Shown: one piece after another, positions 51,821 through 60,239 of the stretch
Layout of the letters: each line of letters starts with the position of its first letter
Numbering within the stretch: the stretch's first letter is position 1
Assembly (NCBI GenBank): GCA_017522685.1
Contig: JAFWYN010000005.1
Location: 310,001 to 374,000, forward strand
Reading direction: 5' to 3'
Source: Lachnospiraceae bacterium
GTDB lineage: Bacteria; Bacillota_A; Clostridia; Lachnospirales; Lachnospiraceae
DNA length: 64,000 nt
Notes under the pieces: model-generated
The model's database searches: none
Told to the model about the DNA's origin: nothing
What the model saw: the letters and a program-made list of their open reading frames with translations, nothing else
Made by a program: the position numbers and the translations under genes

Positions 51821-51905
51821 GGATGTTATGCCCCTGCTTGCCGAGACTAAATACTACAGGGTACAACCCGGCAAATGGGCATTAAAATAGTAATGGAGAA
51901 CGATT

Positions 51906-52580
51906 ATGAAAAAGTACGTAAAGTTAGTCGTAAGCATTATCCTCTTTGTGGGCTTTATGGTAGGTGTAATGATTTTGTACAGAAAGCTGGCAGAGGATCA
52001 TAAACCGGGGCAGAATCTGGTGGTGGAAAACCGGGAAAATGACATTATTTCAGCAGATAAGGGAACCGACTCGAAAGATGAAGCATCCGGGCAGAACGAT
52101 GCATCGGCGCCCCACACTTCCAATGCACCGGAGGAAACCAAGCAGGAAGCAGAGGTTACCATGGCAGAGGATTTTGCCATGACCAATGAAGCCGGAGAAG
52201 AAGTTCGTTTGCTGGATTTTAAGGGAAAGCCTATCATCCTAAACTTCTGGGCCAGCTGGTGCGGTCCCTGCAAGGCAGAACTGCCGGATTTTCAGGCGGC
52301 TTACGAAAAGTATGGGGAGGATGTACAGTTTGTCCTGCTCAATATGACTGACGGACGTCAAGAGACGGTGGATACGGCTCGTAAATTTATGGAGAAAGAA
52401 GGATATACCATGCCGCTGTATTTTGATACGGTGGAGATGCAGGGTGCCTATACCTATGGAGTCAGTGCGATACCCACTACCTTTTTTATCAGTGCAGAAG
52501 GCGAAATGATTGCCTATGCCGCGGGCATGCTGGACGCAGAAACCTTGGAATACGGGATATCTATGATTCTTTCAAAGTAA
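51906..52580 (+). CDS. TlpA/ResA-like thioredoxin-fold protein, membrane-anchored
   Basis: 224 residues, ATG 51906 after GGAGAACG. TM anchor at 7-25 without a lipobox, an acidic linker to about 85, then a thioredoxin fold: 'LLDFKGKPIILNFWASWCGP' plus C (WCGPC active site), 'YGVSAIPTTFFISAEG' cis-proline loop. It receives electrons from the CcdA-like protein and reduces exported disulfides. Confidence 0.95.
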   Translation: MKKYVKLVVSIILFVGFMVGVMILYRKLAEDHKPGQNLVVENRENDIISADKGTDSKDEASGQNDASAPHTSNAPEETKQEAEVTMAEDFAMTNEAGEEVRLLDFKGKPIILNFWASWCGPCKAELPDFQAAYEKYGEDVQFVLLNMTDGRQETVDTARKFMEKEGYTMPLYFDTVEMQGAYTYGVSAIPTTFFISAEGEMIAYAAGMLDAETLEYGISMILSK

Positions 52581-52583
52581 AAT

Positions 52584-52626
52584 AAAGGCTTATGGAATAC
52601 CTTTGAAAAGTGTTCCATAAGCCTTT
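52584..52626. terminator. Bidirectional terminator
   Basis: AAAGGCTTATGGAA (52584-52597) and TTCCATAAGCCTTT (52613-52626) form a perfect 14-base stem between convergent genes. Confidence 0.85.
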
Positions 52627-52659
52627 CTATGTTTTGATACATTAAATTATCAAAATGAA

Positions 52660-54003
52660 TTATTTGTTATCCTTCCGGATGCCGGTGCCGAATTCATAAT
52701 CATTACCCGGCAGAATTGCGTTCAGGATGATACCTGCCAAAGCTGCGATAGCCAGACCGGTAAGGGTGATGGAGGTACCGAATACATTAAAGGTAAGACC
52801 GCCGGAGAAGCCCAGGCCACTTACCAGAATCACTGCTGCGATAATCAGGTTTCTGGACTTGGTGAAGTCCACTTTATTTTCAACCACGTTTCTGACACCG
52901 ATTGCAGAAATCATACCGTAAAGCATGAAGCTGACACCGCCGATAATTGCACTGGGTACAGAGCCGATGACCTCAGCCATTTTGGGAATAAAGCTGAGTG
53001 CGATGGCATAAACCGCTGCCAGACGGATTACCTTAGGGTCATAAACCTTACTTAATTCCAAAACGCCGGTATTTTCGCCGTAGGTGGTGTTTGCAGGACC
53101 GCCAAACATAGCGGAGAAGGAGGTCGCCAGACCGTCACCGATTAAGGTTCTGTGAAGACCGGGATTTTCGATAAAGTTTTCGCCAACGGTAGCAGAGATA
53201 GCTGACATATCGCCGATGTGCTCCATCATGGTAGCCAAAGCGATAGGAGCCATTACCAGGATTGCGGTAATATCAAATTTGCAAAGCTGGAAAGGAGGAA
53301 GACCGATCCAGTCAGCTGCAGCCACGCCGCCAAAGCTTAATATAGCACTGCCGTCCGCATTGGTTACTCCGCAAGCATTTAATATAACAGCAACCACATA
53401 AGAAATCACTACGCCCATAAGGATGGGGATAATTTTGAACATGCCCTTGCCCCAGATGTTAAATATGATGATGGTACCCAGAGCGATAAAAGCCAATAAC
53501 CAGTTGGTAGAAGCATTGGAAACCGCTGAAGGTGCCAAAGAAAGACCGATACAGATAATCATGGGACCGGTCACTACCGGAGGAAGGAAACGCATAACCT
53601 TCTTCACACCGATGAGCTTAATCAATAAAGCAAGAACCAGATATAGGGCACCCGCCACTACGATACCACCACAGGCATAGGGAAGCTTTTCACCCATGGT
53701 CATATCCGCATACATTCCGGAATCTAATTTTGCTACGGATTCATAACCGCCTAAAAATGCGAAAGAACTACCTAAAAATGCAGGTACCTTCAGCTTAGCG
53801 CAGAGATGGAAAAATAATGTACCCAAACCTGCACAAATCAAAGTAACCTGAATGGAGAGACCTTCTCCCCCAAAATAACCATCTACCAAAATCGGCACCA
53901 GAATGGTGGCTCCGAACATGGCAAACATGTGCTGCAAACCCAAAATCAACATCTTGGGAACTCCCAGAGTTTTTGCGTCGCGTATCGCCTCTTGCTGCTT
54001 CAT
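52660..54003 (-). CDS. uraA: Uracil/xanthine permease (NCS2 family)
   Basis: 447 residues from ATG 54003 (CAGGAGGAAAGAAG). About 14 TM segments with NCS2 signatures: 'GLQHMFAMFGATILVPILVD' (QH motif), 'MEHIGDMSAISATVGENFIE', 'GDGLATSFSAMFGGPANTTY' and 'TGVLELSKVYDPKVIRLAAV'. The location opposite upp supports uracil rather than xanthine as the substrate. Divergent from upp. Confidence 0.93.
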   Translation of the reverse strand: MKQQEAIRDAKTLGVPKMLILGLQHMFAMFGATILVPILVDGYFGGEGLSIQVTLICAGLGTLFFHLCAKLKVPAFLGSSFAFLGGYESVAKLDSGMYADMTMGEKLPYACGGIVVAGALYLVLALLIKLIGVKKVMRFLPPVVTGPMIICIGLSLAPSAVSNASTNWLLAFIALGTIIIFNIWGKGMFKIIPILMGVVISYVVAVILNACGVTNADGSAILSFGGVAAADWIGLPPFQLCKFDITAILVMAPIALATMMEHIGDMSAISATVGENFIENPGLHRTLIGDGLATSFSAMFGGPANTTYGENTGVLELSKVYDPKVIRLAAVYAIALSFIPKMAEVIGSVPSAIIGGVSFMLYGMISAIGVRNVVENKVDFTKSRNLIIAAVILVSGLGFSGGLTFNVFGTSITLTGLAIAALAGIILNAILPGNDYEFGTGIRKDNK

Positions 54004-54121
54004 CTTCTTTCCTCCTGTATTCATTTGTGTCGTAGGATACCCTACCTTTTTCAGTATAAAATCAACTTCTTATATATACAAGAGTTTTTTGACGAATTTG
54101 TTAAAAATATTTTGTAATTTC

Positions 54122-54150
54122 TTGACTTCATGAGCATGTTGCACTAAAAT
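54122..54150 (+). promoter_or_regulatory. Promoter of upp
   Basis: TTGACT (54122-54127), 17-base spacer, TAAAAT (54145-54150), 35 bases before the start codon. Confidence 0.8.
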
Positions 54151-54185
54151 TTGAAGTAGTGAGTAGCAAAGGAGGAGGAATCCCT

Positions 54186-54833
54186 ATGGAAAACTTAAAT
54201 AATATGGAAAATGTATTTGTACTTAATCATCCCCTGATTCAGCATAAAATTTCACTGCTTCGAGATGAGAACACCGGAACCAGCGAATTTCGTAAGTTAA
54301 TTGAGGAGATTGCCATGCTTATGGGCTATGAAGCGCTGAGTGATTTGCCCATGGAAGATGTGGAGGTTAAGACTCCTATCGAGACCTGCATGACTCCCAT
54401 GATTGCCGGCAAAAAGCTGGCTATCGTACCTATTTTACGTGCCGGACTGGGTATGGTAAGCGGTATTCAGGCTTTGGTACCCACCGCCAAGATTGGACAT
54501 ATCGGTCTTTACAGAGATCCTGTGACCCATGAGCCTCATGAATACTACTGTAAACTCCCTGAGCCCATTGAGCAGCGTACCATCGTGGTAGTAGATCCTA
54601 TGTTGGCTACCGGTGGTTCCGCAGCAGAAGCAGTGGATTTCATCAAGCAGCGTGGCGGCGTAAATATTAAATTCATGTGTATCATCGCAGCACCCGAAGG
54701 CGTAAAGAGGCTTCGCGAAGCACATCCCGACATCCAGATTTACATCGGACATTTGGACAGATGCTTAAATGACCATGCTTACATCTGCCCCGGCTTGGGA
54801 GATGCAGGGGATAGAATTTTTGGTACGAAGTAA
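54186..54833 (+). CDS. upp: Uracil phosphoribosyltransferase
   Basis: 215 residues from ATG 54186 (AAAGGAGGAGG). '[20 protein letters not shown]', '[20 protein letters not shown]', PRPP loop '[20 protein letters not shown]' and uracil-binding '[17 protein letters not shown]' are all present. Converts uracil and PRPP to UMP. Partner of the divergent permease. Confidence 0.98.
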   Translation: MENLNNMENVFVLNHPLIQHKISLLRDENTGTSEFRKLIEEIAMLMGYEALSDLPMEDVEVKTPIETCMTPMIAGKKLAIVPILRAGLGMVSGIQALVPTAKIGHIGLYRDPVTHEPHEYYCKLPEPIEQRTIVVVDPMLATGGSAAEAVDFIKQRGGVNIKFMCIIAAPEGVKRLREAHPDIQIYIGHLDRCLNDHAYICPGLGDAGDRIFGTK

Positions 54834-54855
54834 TTGAGTCGGAAGAGAAAAGAGT

Positions 54856-54908
54856 TGCCAATTGGAATACATTCTGTAAGAAAGTGGTTCCAATTGGCAT
54901 ATTTTTTA
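54856..54908 (+). terminator. Terminator after upp
   Basis: TGCCAATTGGAA (54856-54867) pairs perfectly with TTCCAATTGGCA (54888-54899), followed by TATTTTTT. Confidence 0.9.
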
Positions 54909-54925
54909 ACCAACATTTTGATAAC

Positions 54926-55375
54926 TTATATTACTTTTTTGCTCATAAAACCTTCAACATCAGTAAAGCCCATTTTCTCATATAACTTTTTACCTTGTGA
55001 AGATGCGTGAAGTCTTGTAAACTTGCACCCTTCATTTTTGATTTCTTCAATAATCAATTCCAGAAGTTTTGTTGCTATTCCTTGTTTACGGTATTCATCT
55101 CTTGTGTAAACATTTGTAATATAAGCAATTTTTCCTGTTGTATTAGAAAAACTTGGAGGATATTGAAAAAAACATACTCCAGCTGTACCAATGATATATT
55201 CATCTTCTGTTGCAAGCCAAACAACCAGGCTTTCATTGCTTATGCTAGTAGAAAAGTAATTTCCCAATTCGTTATCAATATTATTATCTGAATAACATCC
55301 CTCATCAATAAGTTGCTTTTTCCTTAATTCTACTAGTTGGTCAATATCTTTTATATTTGCTTTTCTATAAGTCAT
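54926..55375 (-). CDS. GNAT family N-acetyltransferase
   Basis: 149 residues, start 55375 after TAGGAGGTAACAG. 'DIDQLVELRKKQLIDEGCYS' start, motif A 'NVYTRDEYRKQGIATKLLEL', motif B 'FTRLHASSQGKKLYEKMGF'. Codon use is more AT-rich than its neighbours, possibly acquired. The acceptor is unknown. Confidence 0.9.
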   Translation of the reverse strand: MTYRKANIKDIDQLVELRKKQLIDEGCYSDNNIDNELGNYFSTSISNESLVVWLATEDEYIIGTAGVCFFQYPPSFSNTTGKIAYITNVYTRDEYRKQGIATKLLELIIEEIKNEGCKFTRLHASSQGKKLYEKMGFTDVEGFMSKKVI

Positions 55376-55442
55376 CTGTTACCTCCTAAACTTCGAAATT
55401 CTCTGTATTATACATTGCTTTTGAGAAATCTTAATCCTCAAA

Positions 55443-56237
55443 TCACTTACGGCCTGCAATAATCACATGATTGCTGGCTCCCAGCAGGGATTCCTCTCTG
55501 CAAACGCTGTAGTGGTAATCGCACCAGATTTTGAACTCTTCTTCAGTCCAATTGTCTACCGTAGCGGCAAAGGTAGGAGTCAATCCATCCTGAGCGAAAT
55601 GGTCTGTTACATCCAATCCATAGGCCCCATAGAGCTGTTCCATCTCTTCCTTGGTGGCGTAGTAGGTATCCGTCCAGAAGCATTTCTCGTCGTCGTGATG
55701 GAGGACACCGGTGGTTACGATTTGCTGAGCCAACCGTGCATCCAGGAAATGCTTATTGCTAAGGGCCACATATTGGAACACATAAAAGCGGGGAATATAG
55801 GCAGTAAGAAGCAGGCCGCCCTTTTTTAAAACCCTGATGGATTCCGCCAGACATTTTTGTCTTTGTGTTTCGCAGGTCAGATGATAAAAAGGCCCCATAT
55901 TCAATACCACATCAAAGGTTTCGTCCGCAAATCTGCCCATGTCCGTAGCATCCATGACGGCAGTAGTCATATCATATGACTTTTCCGCCAAGGTCTGATT
56001 GATGACCTCTACATGTCTGGGAGTCAGGTCTGTGGCAGTAACATCATGTCCTTTATCTGCCAGGTAAAAAGCATAAATGCCTGTACCTGCAGCACAGTCC
56101 AATATTTTTTGATTTTCGCCCAACAATTCATCCAGTATTCGAGTAGTATTTAAGAATTCAATCCTGCGGGCATTGTTGCTGGTCAAGCGGGTCTCTTCAA
56201 GGGAGTTTTCGTAGCTGTTGATAATATGTTCTTTCAT
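55443..56237 (-). CDS. Class I SAM-dependent methyltransferase
   Basis: 264 residues, start 56237 with AAAGGAGAATCAC. SAM motif I 'ILDCAAGTGIYAFYLADKGH', acidic 'VTATDLTPRHVEV', 'FDVVLNMGPFYHLTCETQRQ' motif IV region and 'VLKKGGLLLTAYIPRFYVFQ'. Related along its length to the methyltransferase at 59313 (shared GPFYHLT and YIPR/FIPR blocks). It follows the glutamate-5-kinase-like gene by 25 bases and so probably lies under the same T-box. Substrate unknown. Confidence 0.9.
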   Translation of the reverse strand: MKEHIINSYENSLEETRLTSNNARRIEFLNTTRILDELLGENQKILDCAAGTGIYAFYLADKGHDVTATDLTPRHVEVINQTLAEKSYDMTTAVMDATDMGRFADETFDVVLNMGPFYHLTCETQRQKCLAESIRVLKKGGLLLTAYIPRFYVFQYVALSNKHFLDARLAQQIVTTGVLHHDDEKCFWTDTYYATKEEMEQLYGAYGLDVTDHFAQDGLTPTFAATVDNWTEEEFKIWCDYHYSVCREESLLGASNHVIIAGRK

Positions 56238-56262
56238 AGTGATTCTCCTTTCGTTGTTTCGT

Positions 56263-57087
56263 TTAGCGTATCTGAAAAATAGTTCGATTTACAGTTCCGT
56301 TTAGTAAATCAGGGATGGAATATTGGGAGCTACCGATGATAACAGTGGTTTCGTTTTTAATGGGCTCCCGGATGTACTGAAGCTTAGCCAGCATACCGTT
56401 TGCACCTTTACGGCTGGCACCATCACAATACCCCATAAGCCCGTTGATATGTTCCAATAATTCTTCTGTATTTTTGCCTTCTACCGCTTTGATGAGAGAG
56501 GTTTTATCCTGTGGGTTTTGCAACAAACCTTCTGAAGAAGTAAGTATCAGCAAATATTTAGATTTCAGTAGAACGGAAAGTCGGGAGGCGGTTTCATCGT
56601 TGTCAATGCATTCTGCAACACTTTTCTGTTTCTTTCGTACTTCTGACAGTTCTATTTTTAGTATTTCCTCATTACTAACGCAATCGTTATAATTGATAAT
56701 AGGAATGGATTTTTGCTTCATGGATGCCAACAACAGGGTTTTTATATATGCACTCTTTTCCACATCATTGAAATGGCTATGCTCCAGTAAAAACTGTCTT
56801 ACAGAATAGTCCGGATTCACGAATCGACGATAGTTCTCCATTAGGATACACTGTCCTTGGGAGGCATAAAGGGATTTGGCAATGTCATCTTCGGGGGATA
56901 AATAGGTATTTTGCCTGTTGTAATAATCTATTTTGCCGATTTCTACCGCACCGGAGCTGACCCAGACATATCCGGGACGAAGATATTTTCCGATTCTGCT
57001 AAAGGCATTATAATCCAATTCATTCAGTTCACGGTTAATTAAAGCCATAGAACCGATTTTACCGACTAGTTCACAATCATACTTCAT
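56263..57087 (-). CDS. Glutamate-5-kinase-like amino acid kinase, without PUA domain
   Basis: 274 residues, start 57087 behind AAAGGAGTTAAAATC. It follows the amino-acid-kinase fold of ProB: 'YVWVSSGAVEIGK' (usual VTSGAI), 'YASQGQCILMENYRRF' (AxxGQ), 'SIPIINYNDCVSNEEI' (usual VPVINENDxVxxxEI), 'DNDETASRLSVLLKSKYLLI' and 'GASRKGANGMLAKLQYI' (GTGGMxTKL). The N-terminal 'VGKIGS' replaces VVKxGS. The PUA domain of long ProB proteins is absent. ProB phosphorylates glutamate in proline synthesis. The upstream T-box with a proline specifier supports a proline-linked role. No proA is in the window. Confidence 0.82.
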   Translation of the reverse strand: MKYDCELVGKIGSMALINRELNELDYNAFSRIGKYLRPGYVWVSSGAVEIGKIDYYNRQNTYLSPEDDIAKSLYASQGQCILMENYRRFVNPDYSVRQFLLEHSHFNDVEKSAYIKTLLLASMKQKSIPIINYNDCVSNEEILKIELSEVRKKQKSVAECIDNDETASRLSVLLKSKYLLILTSSEGLLQNPQDKTSLIKAVEGKNTEELLEHINGLMGYCDGASRKGANGMLAKLQYIREPIKNETTVIIGSSQYSIPDLLNGTVNRTIFQIR

Positions 57088-57135
57088 GATTTTAACTCCT
57101 TTCGTTATTTAAGTTTAATTTGTGTGTTGTATTTA

Positions 57136-57172
57136 TTCAGAGCCTTCATGCGCAAAATCGCTTCTACGAAGC
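57136..57172. repeat. TTCAGAGCC repeat family, copy 3 with hairpin
   Basis: TTCAGAGCCTTCATGCGCAA then AATCGC, followed by hairpin GCTTC-tac-GAAGC (57160-57172). It lies in the minus-strand leader between the T-box terminator and the kinase gene. A further hairpin (AACTTGC-ttGCAAGTT) is at 57183-57198. Confidence 0.65.
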
Positions 57173-57225
57173 TTTTCTTTAGCAACTTGCTTGCAAGTTG
57201 CAACTTATGAAAGCTTCTCGCCATA

Positions 57226-57500
57226 TAAAAAAGCCCTCCTCCCTGAAAGATTTCAAGGACGAGAGCCTAAGCTTCGTGTTACCACCCTGATTCACCCATA
57301 ATTTGCATGATGGGCCTCGATAAGTACGGACTTTTGGTCGATACTCTGACGCTGTAATGGGCGCACCCAGTATAGCCTTGCACGAATGTGCTCGGTATAC
57401 AGCTCCAAGACGGGTTCCACATTCCTTTCATAAAGCCTCGCACCAACCGGCTTCTCTCTGTAATATCCAAAATGTGTACTATCTCTTTTCAACGCTTTTG
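57226..57500 (-). promoter_or_regulatory. T-box riboswitch with proline specifier (CCC)
   Basis: On the minus strand, stem I has 'AGAGAGAAGCCGGTTGGTGC' and the segment GGAA-CCC-GTCTTGGAG, aligned base for base with GGAA-GGC-GTCTCAGAG of the glycine T-box at 24798. The specifier is therefore CCC (complement of 57412-57414), a proline codon. The T-box bulge AGGGTGGTAACACG is the complement of 57275-57288. The terminator stem GCTCTCGTCC...GGAGGAGGGC (57233-57266) is followed by TTTTTT. Low charged tRNA-Pro should turn on the genes downstream (56263 and probably 55443). Confidence 0.9.
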
Positions 57501-57504
57501 AGTC

Positions 57505-57533
57505 AGTATACAGTGGAAGAGTAGGATTGTCAA
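57505..57533 (-). promoter_or_regulatory. Promoter of the proline T-box leader
   Basis: On the minus strand TTGACA (complement of 57528-57533), 17-base spacer, TATACT (complement of 57505-57510). Near-consensus. It starts right after the stop of the kinase-like gene at 57542. Confidence 0.85.
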
Positions 57534-57541
57534 GGGTAAAT

Positions 57542-58144
57542 TTACACCCCAAACCGATATTCACTTTCTTCCTTTTCATTAGCGTTCAGGTGGAAATATT
57601 CAATGACCATATCAGCCACCTGGTCCGGTTCCAGATTCGTATTATCTATTTTCAGATGATTCTTAAACCAATATTCGCCTTCCGCAGAATTGAGCTGATG
57701 GTTGGTGTTATCTTTTAGAAGATTCGACTTACTCCAAGCCACATCCCGCTTGGAGGGCTTGCGTTCCATGCGGTGGGGAGTTTCGTTCCGTGTGAGTCGG
57801 GTTTCCAAATCTGCACTTAGCTCAACGAAGTAGAAATTGCCGCCGTCCGCTTCAAATTGCGTAGCCAGTCCGTTGAGATACTCCCTTTCTTCGGGCATTT
57901 CAAAGGCACAGACATAGGTAAACAGTAAGTCCACATTGTGTGTTACTGCCAGTTCAAAAACTTTTGCGCGAAAGGCCCTGCTGAATTCCTTTTGTGCCGG
58001 GGTGGCAAAGCCGAAAATCCGGTCCGATATTTCAATACTGTCATGATTCATCATTAAATTATATTTCAGTTTGTCTCTTAAGCTCTCAGCCACAGTCATT
58101 TTGCCCACTGCCTGAGGGCCGCATACGATGAGTAGATTAGCCAT
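57542..58144 (-). CDS. P-loop kinase/ATPase-like protein
   Basis: 200 residues, start 58144 (GTGAGGATAAACT upstream, weak). Walker A 'LLIVCGPQAVGKMTVAESLR' at residues 4-23 with GKMT. 'VDLLFTYVCAFEMPEEREYL' is the Walker B-like part. 'ETRLTRNETPHRMERKPSKR' carries lid-type arginines. Resembles small zeta-toxin/shikimate-kinase-like P-loop proteins of unknown substrate. Array C lies just upstream. Confidence 0.8.
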   Translation of the reverse strand: MANLLIVCGPQAVGKMTVAESLRDKLKYNLMMNHDSIEISDRIFGFATPAQKEFSRAFRAKVFELAVTHNVDLLFTYVCAFEMPEEREYLNGLATQFEADGGNFYFVELSADLETRLTRNETPHRMERKPSKRDVAWSKSNLLKDNTNHQLNSAEGEYWFKNHLKIDNTNLEPDQVADMVIEYFHLNANEKEESEYRFGV

Positions 58145-58210
58145 AGTTTATCCTCACTTTTCTAAAAGGTGTTTCATTAGGTGTGTTAGGTACATTTTAT
58201 ATTGGGAAGA

Positions 58211-58379
58211 GTATCTATTTACTTCAAGTTAGCAAAAAAGTATCTTCTATTTGCAAAAAAGTGGTACCAATCATGCAGAAAACCTCTAATAGATACATAA
58301 GTCCCTTAAAAAAGTCTATATTTCTTAGTTTTTATAGTAAAAATGGATACCAAATCAAGTAAAATTTTTATATAGATAC
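58211..58379. repeat. Spaced-box array C (six GTATC/GATAC boxes)
   Basis: GTATC 58211, GTATC 58240, GTGGTACCA 58261, ATAGATAC 58289, AAAAATGGATACCAA 58339, ATAGATAC 58372; steps 29, 21, 28, 50 and 33. It reads in the plus direction like arrays A and B although both flanking genes are on the minus strand. It fills the gap between 58144 and 58394. Confidence 0.8.
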
Positions 58380-58393
58380 GCTGAGTATTTTCA

Positions 58394-58945
58394 TCAGCCT
58401 AAATGATAGTTTTTATTATTCTTCAGCAGCAGCAATTCCGGCGTAATATATTCTTTATGCGTCCATTCGCGAATACTGCCGTAATCATCGGTTTTCGTAC
58501 TGAAAATATTATCTGTAATCTCAGTGTAAGGAGCTATCTTTTTGACAGAGCTTGTCAGCTTATCATAAAGCTTTTTCATACAAGCCGGTCGTTCGACCCA
58601 CTCACCGCCTTTTTCATAATAACCACTTATGGAAAAAAGTCTTGCACGACTGATTGCCTTGCCCGAATGGTTTATGCGGGAAAATCCGGCTTCTATCAGT
58701 ACATTTCCGGAGGAATTGTACCCGCCAATGGATTCCTGACCGTTACGGATTTGGATATCCAGGGGGCCGGCTTCCGGTAGGTAAAAATAGTAGTTATACC
58801 TGTCAGGGGTGACAATGGAAATATTATCACTACGCATGAGCTTTCCCGGTTCCCGGGTAAGTATTTCACAACCGCTGTCCAGTGCCTTTTGGGCAATCTG
58901 CAGGAAATCATTGTATCCCATGTAATAATTTATTTGTTTTCCCAT
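58394..58945 (-). CDS. Hypothetical protein
   Basis: 183 residues, start 58945 (GGGGGGCAC upstream). 'YYMGYNDFLQIAQKALDSGC' opens the protein, followed by strand-rich sequence ('RYNYYFYLPEAGPLDIQIRN') and 'FSISGYYEKGGEWVERPACM'. Proteins with this start occur singly in Clostridia. The compact size and mixed fold would fit an immunity-type protein, but no family is assigned. Confidence 0.7.
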   Translation of the reverse strand: MGKQINYYMGYNDFLQIAQKALDSGCEILTREPGKLMRSDNISIVTPDRYNYYFYLPEAGPLDIQIRNGQESIGGYNSSGNVLIEAGFSRINHSGKAISRARLFSISGYYEKGGEWVERPACMKKLYDKLTSSVKKIAPYTEITDNIFSTKTDDYGSIREWTHKEYITPELLLLKNNKNYHLG

Positions 58946-59032
58946 TGTGCCCCCCTATTTTACATAATGCTATCAAATGATTAGTTGGTACTATTTTATT
59001 CGTTCAGAAACGGATTGTAAAGAAAAATCTTC

Positions 59033-59061
59033 TTGACAGACAGAGGGAACAGTGATAGATT
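59033..59061 (+). promoter_or_regulatory. Promoter of the attenuated methyltransferase leader
   Basis: TTGACA (59033-59038), 17-base spacer, TAGATT (59056-59061). TACACT just downstream is an alternative -10 box. Confidence 0.7.
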
Positions 59062-59103
59062 TACACTAATCTTGAAAGATTAAAATGAAAAGGAGTAAAC
59101 GAT

Positions 59104-59154
59104 ATGATAAAAAGCTTACAGTTAACTTTATGCTTATCTCTGTTATGGACGTAG
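59104..59154 (+). CDS. Leader peptide, 16 residues, leucine-rich
   Basis: ATG 59104 with AAAAGGAG eight bases upstream, reading MIKSLQLTLCLSLLWT and stopping at TAG 59152-59154. Six of 16 residues are leucine, five of them TTA codons and alternating with other residues. Its position ahead of a four-segment attenuator (59179-59285) fits a regulatory leader peptide at which the ribosome stalls. The inducing condition, leucine starvation or a ribosome-targeting compound, is not known. Confidence 0.7.
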   Translation: MIKSLQLTLCLSLLWT

Positions 59155-59178
59155 AGGCAAAGGACGAAGCGCATTGAT

Positions 59179-59296
59179 GTGCCGGTCTGAGCCGATAGGT
59201 CTCTTAATTCGGTGCATAAATGTGAAAATGTAAGCGTTTATTATATTTTCGTATTAGGTACGCACCGGATTTGAAGGCCGGTGCGTTTTTTATTTT
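59179..59296 (+). promoter_or_regulatory. Transcription attenuator with terminator and antiterminator
   Basis: Segment 1 GTGCCGG 59179-59185, segment 2 CGGTGC 59210-59215, segment 3 GCACCGG 59262-59268, segment 4 CCGGTGCG 59278-59285 followed by TTTTTTATTTT. Segments 3:4 form a perfect terminator stem; 2:3 pair perfectly as antiterminator; 1:2 pair with G-U wobbles. This is the classic mutually exclusive arrangement. Confidence 0.75.
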
Positions 59297-59312
59297 GGAA
59301 AGGAGATTCATT

Positions 59313-60128
59313 ATGACAGATTTTGAAAAAGTAAAAGGATATTATAGTGTATTTGATGAGAAAAACAGGCTTGCCCGGGACAATAGCGGCCGTTTGGAGT
59401 ATGAAATGACCATGCAGATTTTGAAGAAATACTTGCCGGAAAAGGGAAAGGTATTGGACATCGGCGGTGGTGCCGGGGTGTATGCATTTCCTTTGGCAAA
59501 GGCAGGATATCAGGTGTATTTGGGAGATTTGTCAGAACGGTTGATAGAGCAGGCAAAAGAGCAAAGGACTGCAGAAAATGTGAAAAATATGATGTCCATT
59601 GATGTGGTAAACGCTACAGACATGAGTCAGTATGAGGATGGTTTCTTTGATGTAGTCATTGCATTGGGGCCCTTCTATCATTTGACGGAAAGCACAGAGA
59701 GAGAAGCTTGTGTATCAGAGATTTACAGAGTTTTGAAGCCGGGAGGAATGGTGATAGTAGGGTTTATCCCCAGATTGGCGGGAAGTATCGCTGTGGTGGA
59801 GCGGTACTGTTGGGATTCTAATCAGGTGAATGCCCATACCATAGGGGAAGTTTTTGCCACAGGACGGTTTCACAACATGGCTGCCAGAGGTTTTCAGGAG
59901 GGATACTATGCTACTTCTTTCGAGATGGAGGAAATGTTTGGGGCATGTCACTTTAAACCGGAGTGTATACGGTCTATTCGAGGCTTTGCGTATGAAAGAG
60001 AAGATAAGATATACGCCATTGAGGATGAGGCGGTGCGTGCAGAAGTCATGAAATGTATCGAGGAGACTGCCGGAGATAGGGCTATTGTGGAGATGTGCGG
60101 GCATGCGGTGTACATCGGCAGGAAGTAG
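59313..60128 (+). CDS. Class I SAM-dependent methyltransferase under attenuation control
   Basis: 271 residues from ATG 59313 (GAAAGGAGATTC). Motif I 'VLDIGGGAGVYAFPLAKAGY', 'VYLGDLSERLIEQA', 'FFDVVIALGPFYHLTESTER' and 'VLKPGGMVIVGFIPRLAGSI'. It is a homologue of the protein at 55443. The target is unknown. Control by a leader peptide is typical of genes that protect ribosomes from drugs (for example erm), and an rRNA or drug target is possible but is inference. Confidence 0.9.
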   Translation: MTDFEKVKGYYSVFDEKNRLARDNSGRLEYEMTMQILKKYLPEKGKVLDIGGGAGVYAFPLAKAGYQVYLGDLSERLIEQAKEQRTAENVKNMMSIDVVNATDMSQYEDGFFDVVIALGPFYHLTESTEREACVSEIYRVLKPGGMVIVGFIPRLAGSIAVVERYCWDSNQVNAHTIGEVFATGRFHNMAARGFQEGYYATSFEMEEMFGACHFKPECIRSIRGFAYEREDKIYAIEDEAVRAEVMKCIEETAGDRAIVEMCGHAVYIGRK

Positions 60129-60239
60129 ACTATATAAAGAGGTTGACAAATGACAACCCAAATGTTATTTTAAGAATATACAGAATCCATTCAAAAGAAT
60201 TAGATATATTCTTAAGAGATTTTTGGGGGGGCAGAGTAA

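Noticed and set aside
57279..57579. Minus-strand open frames of 63 and 95 codons
   Set aside because: They lie within the proline T-box promoter and leader; the conserved RNA motifs explain the sequence and there is no ribosome binding site.
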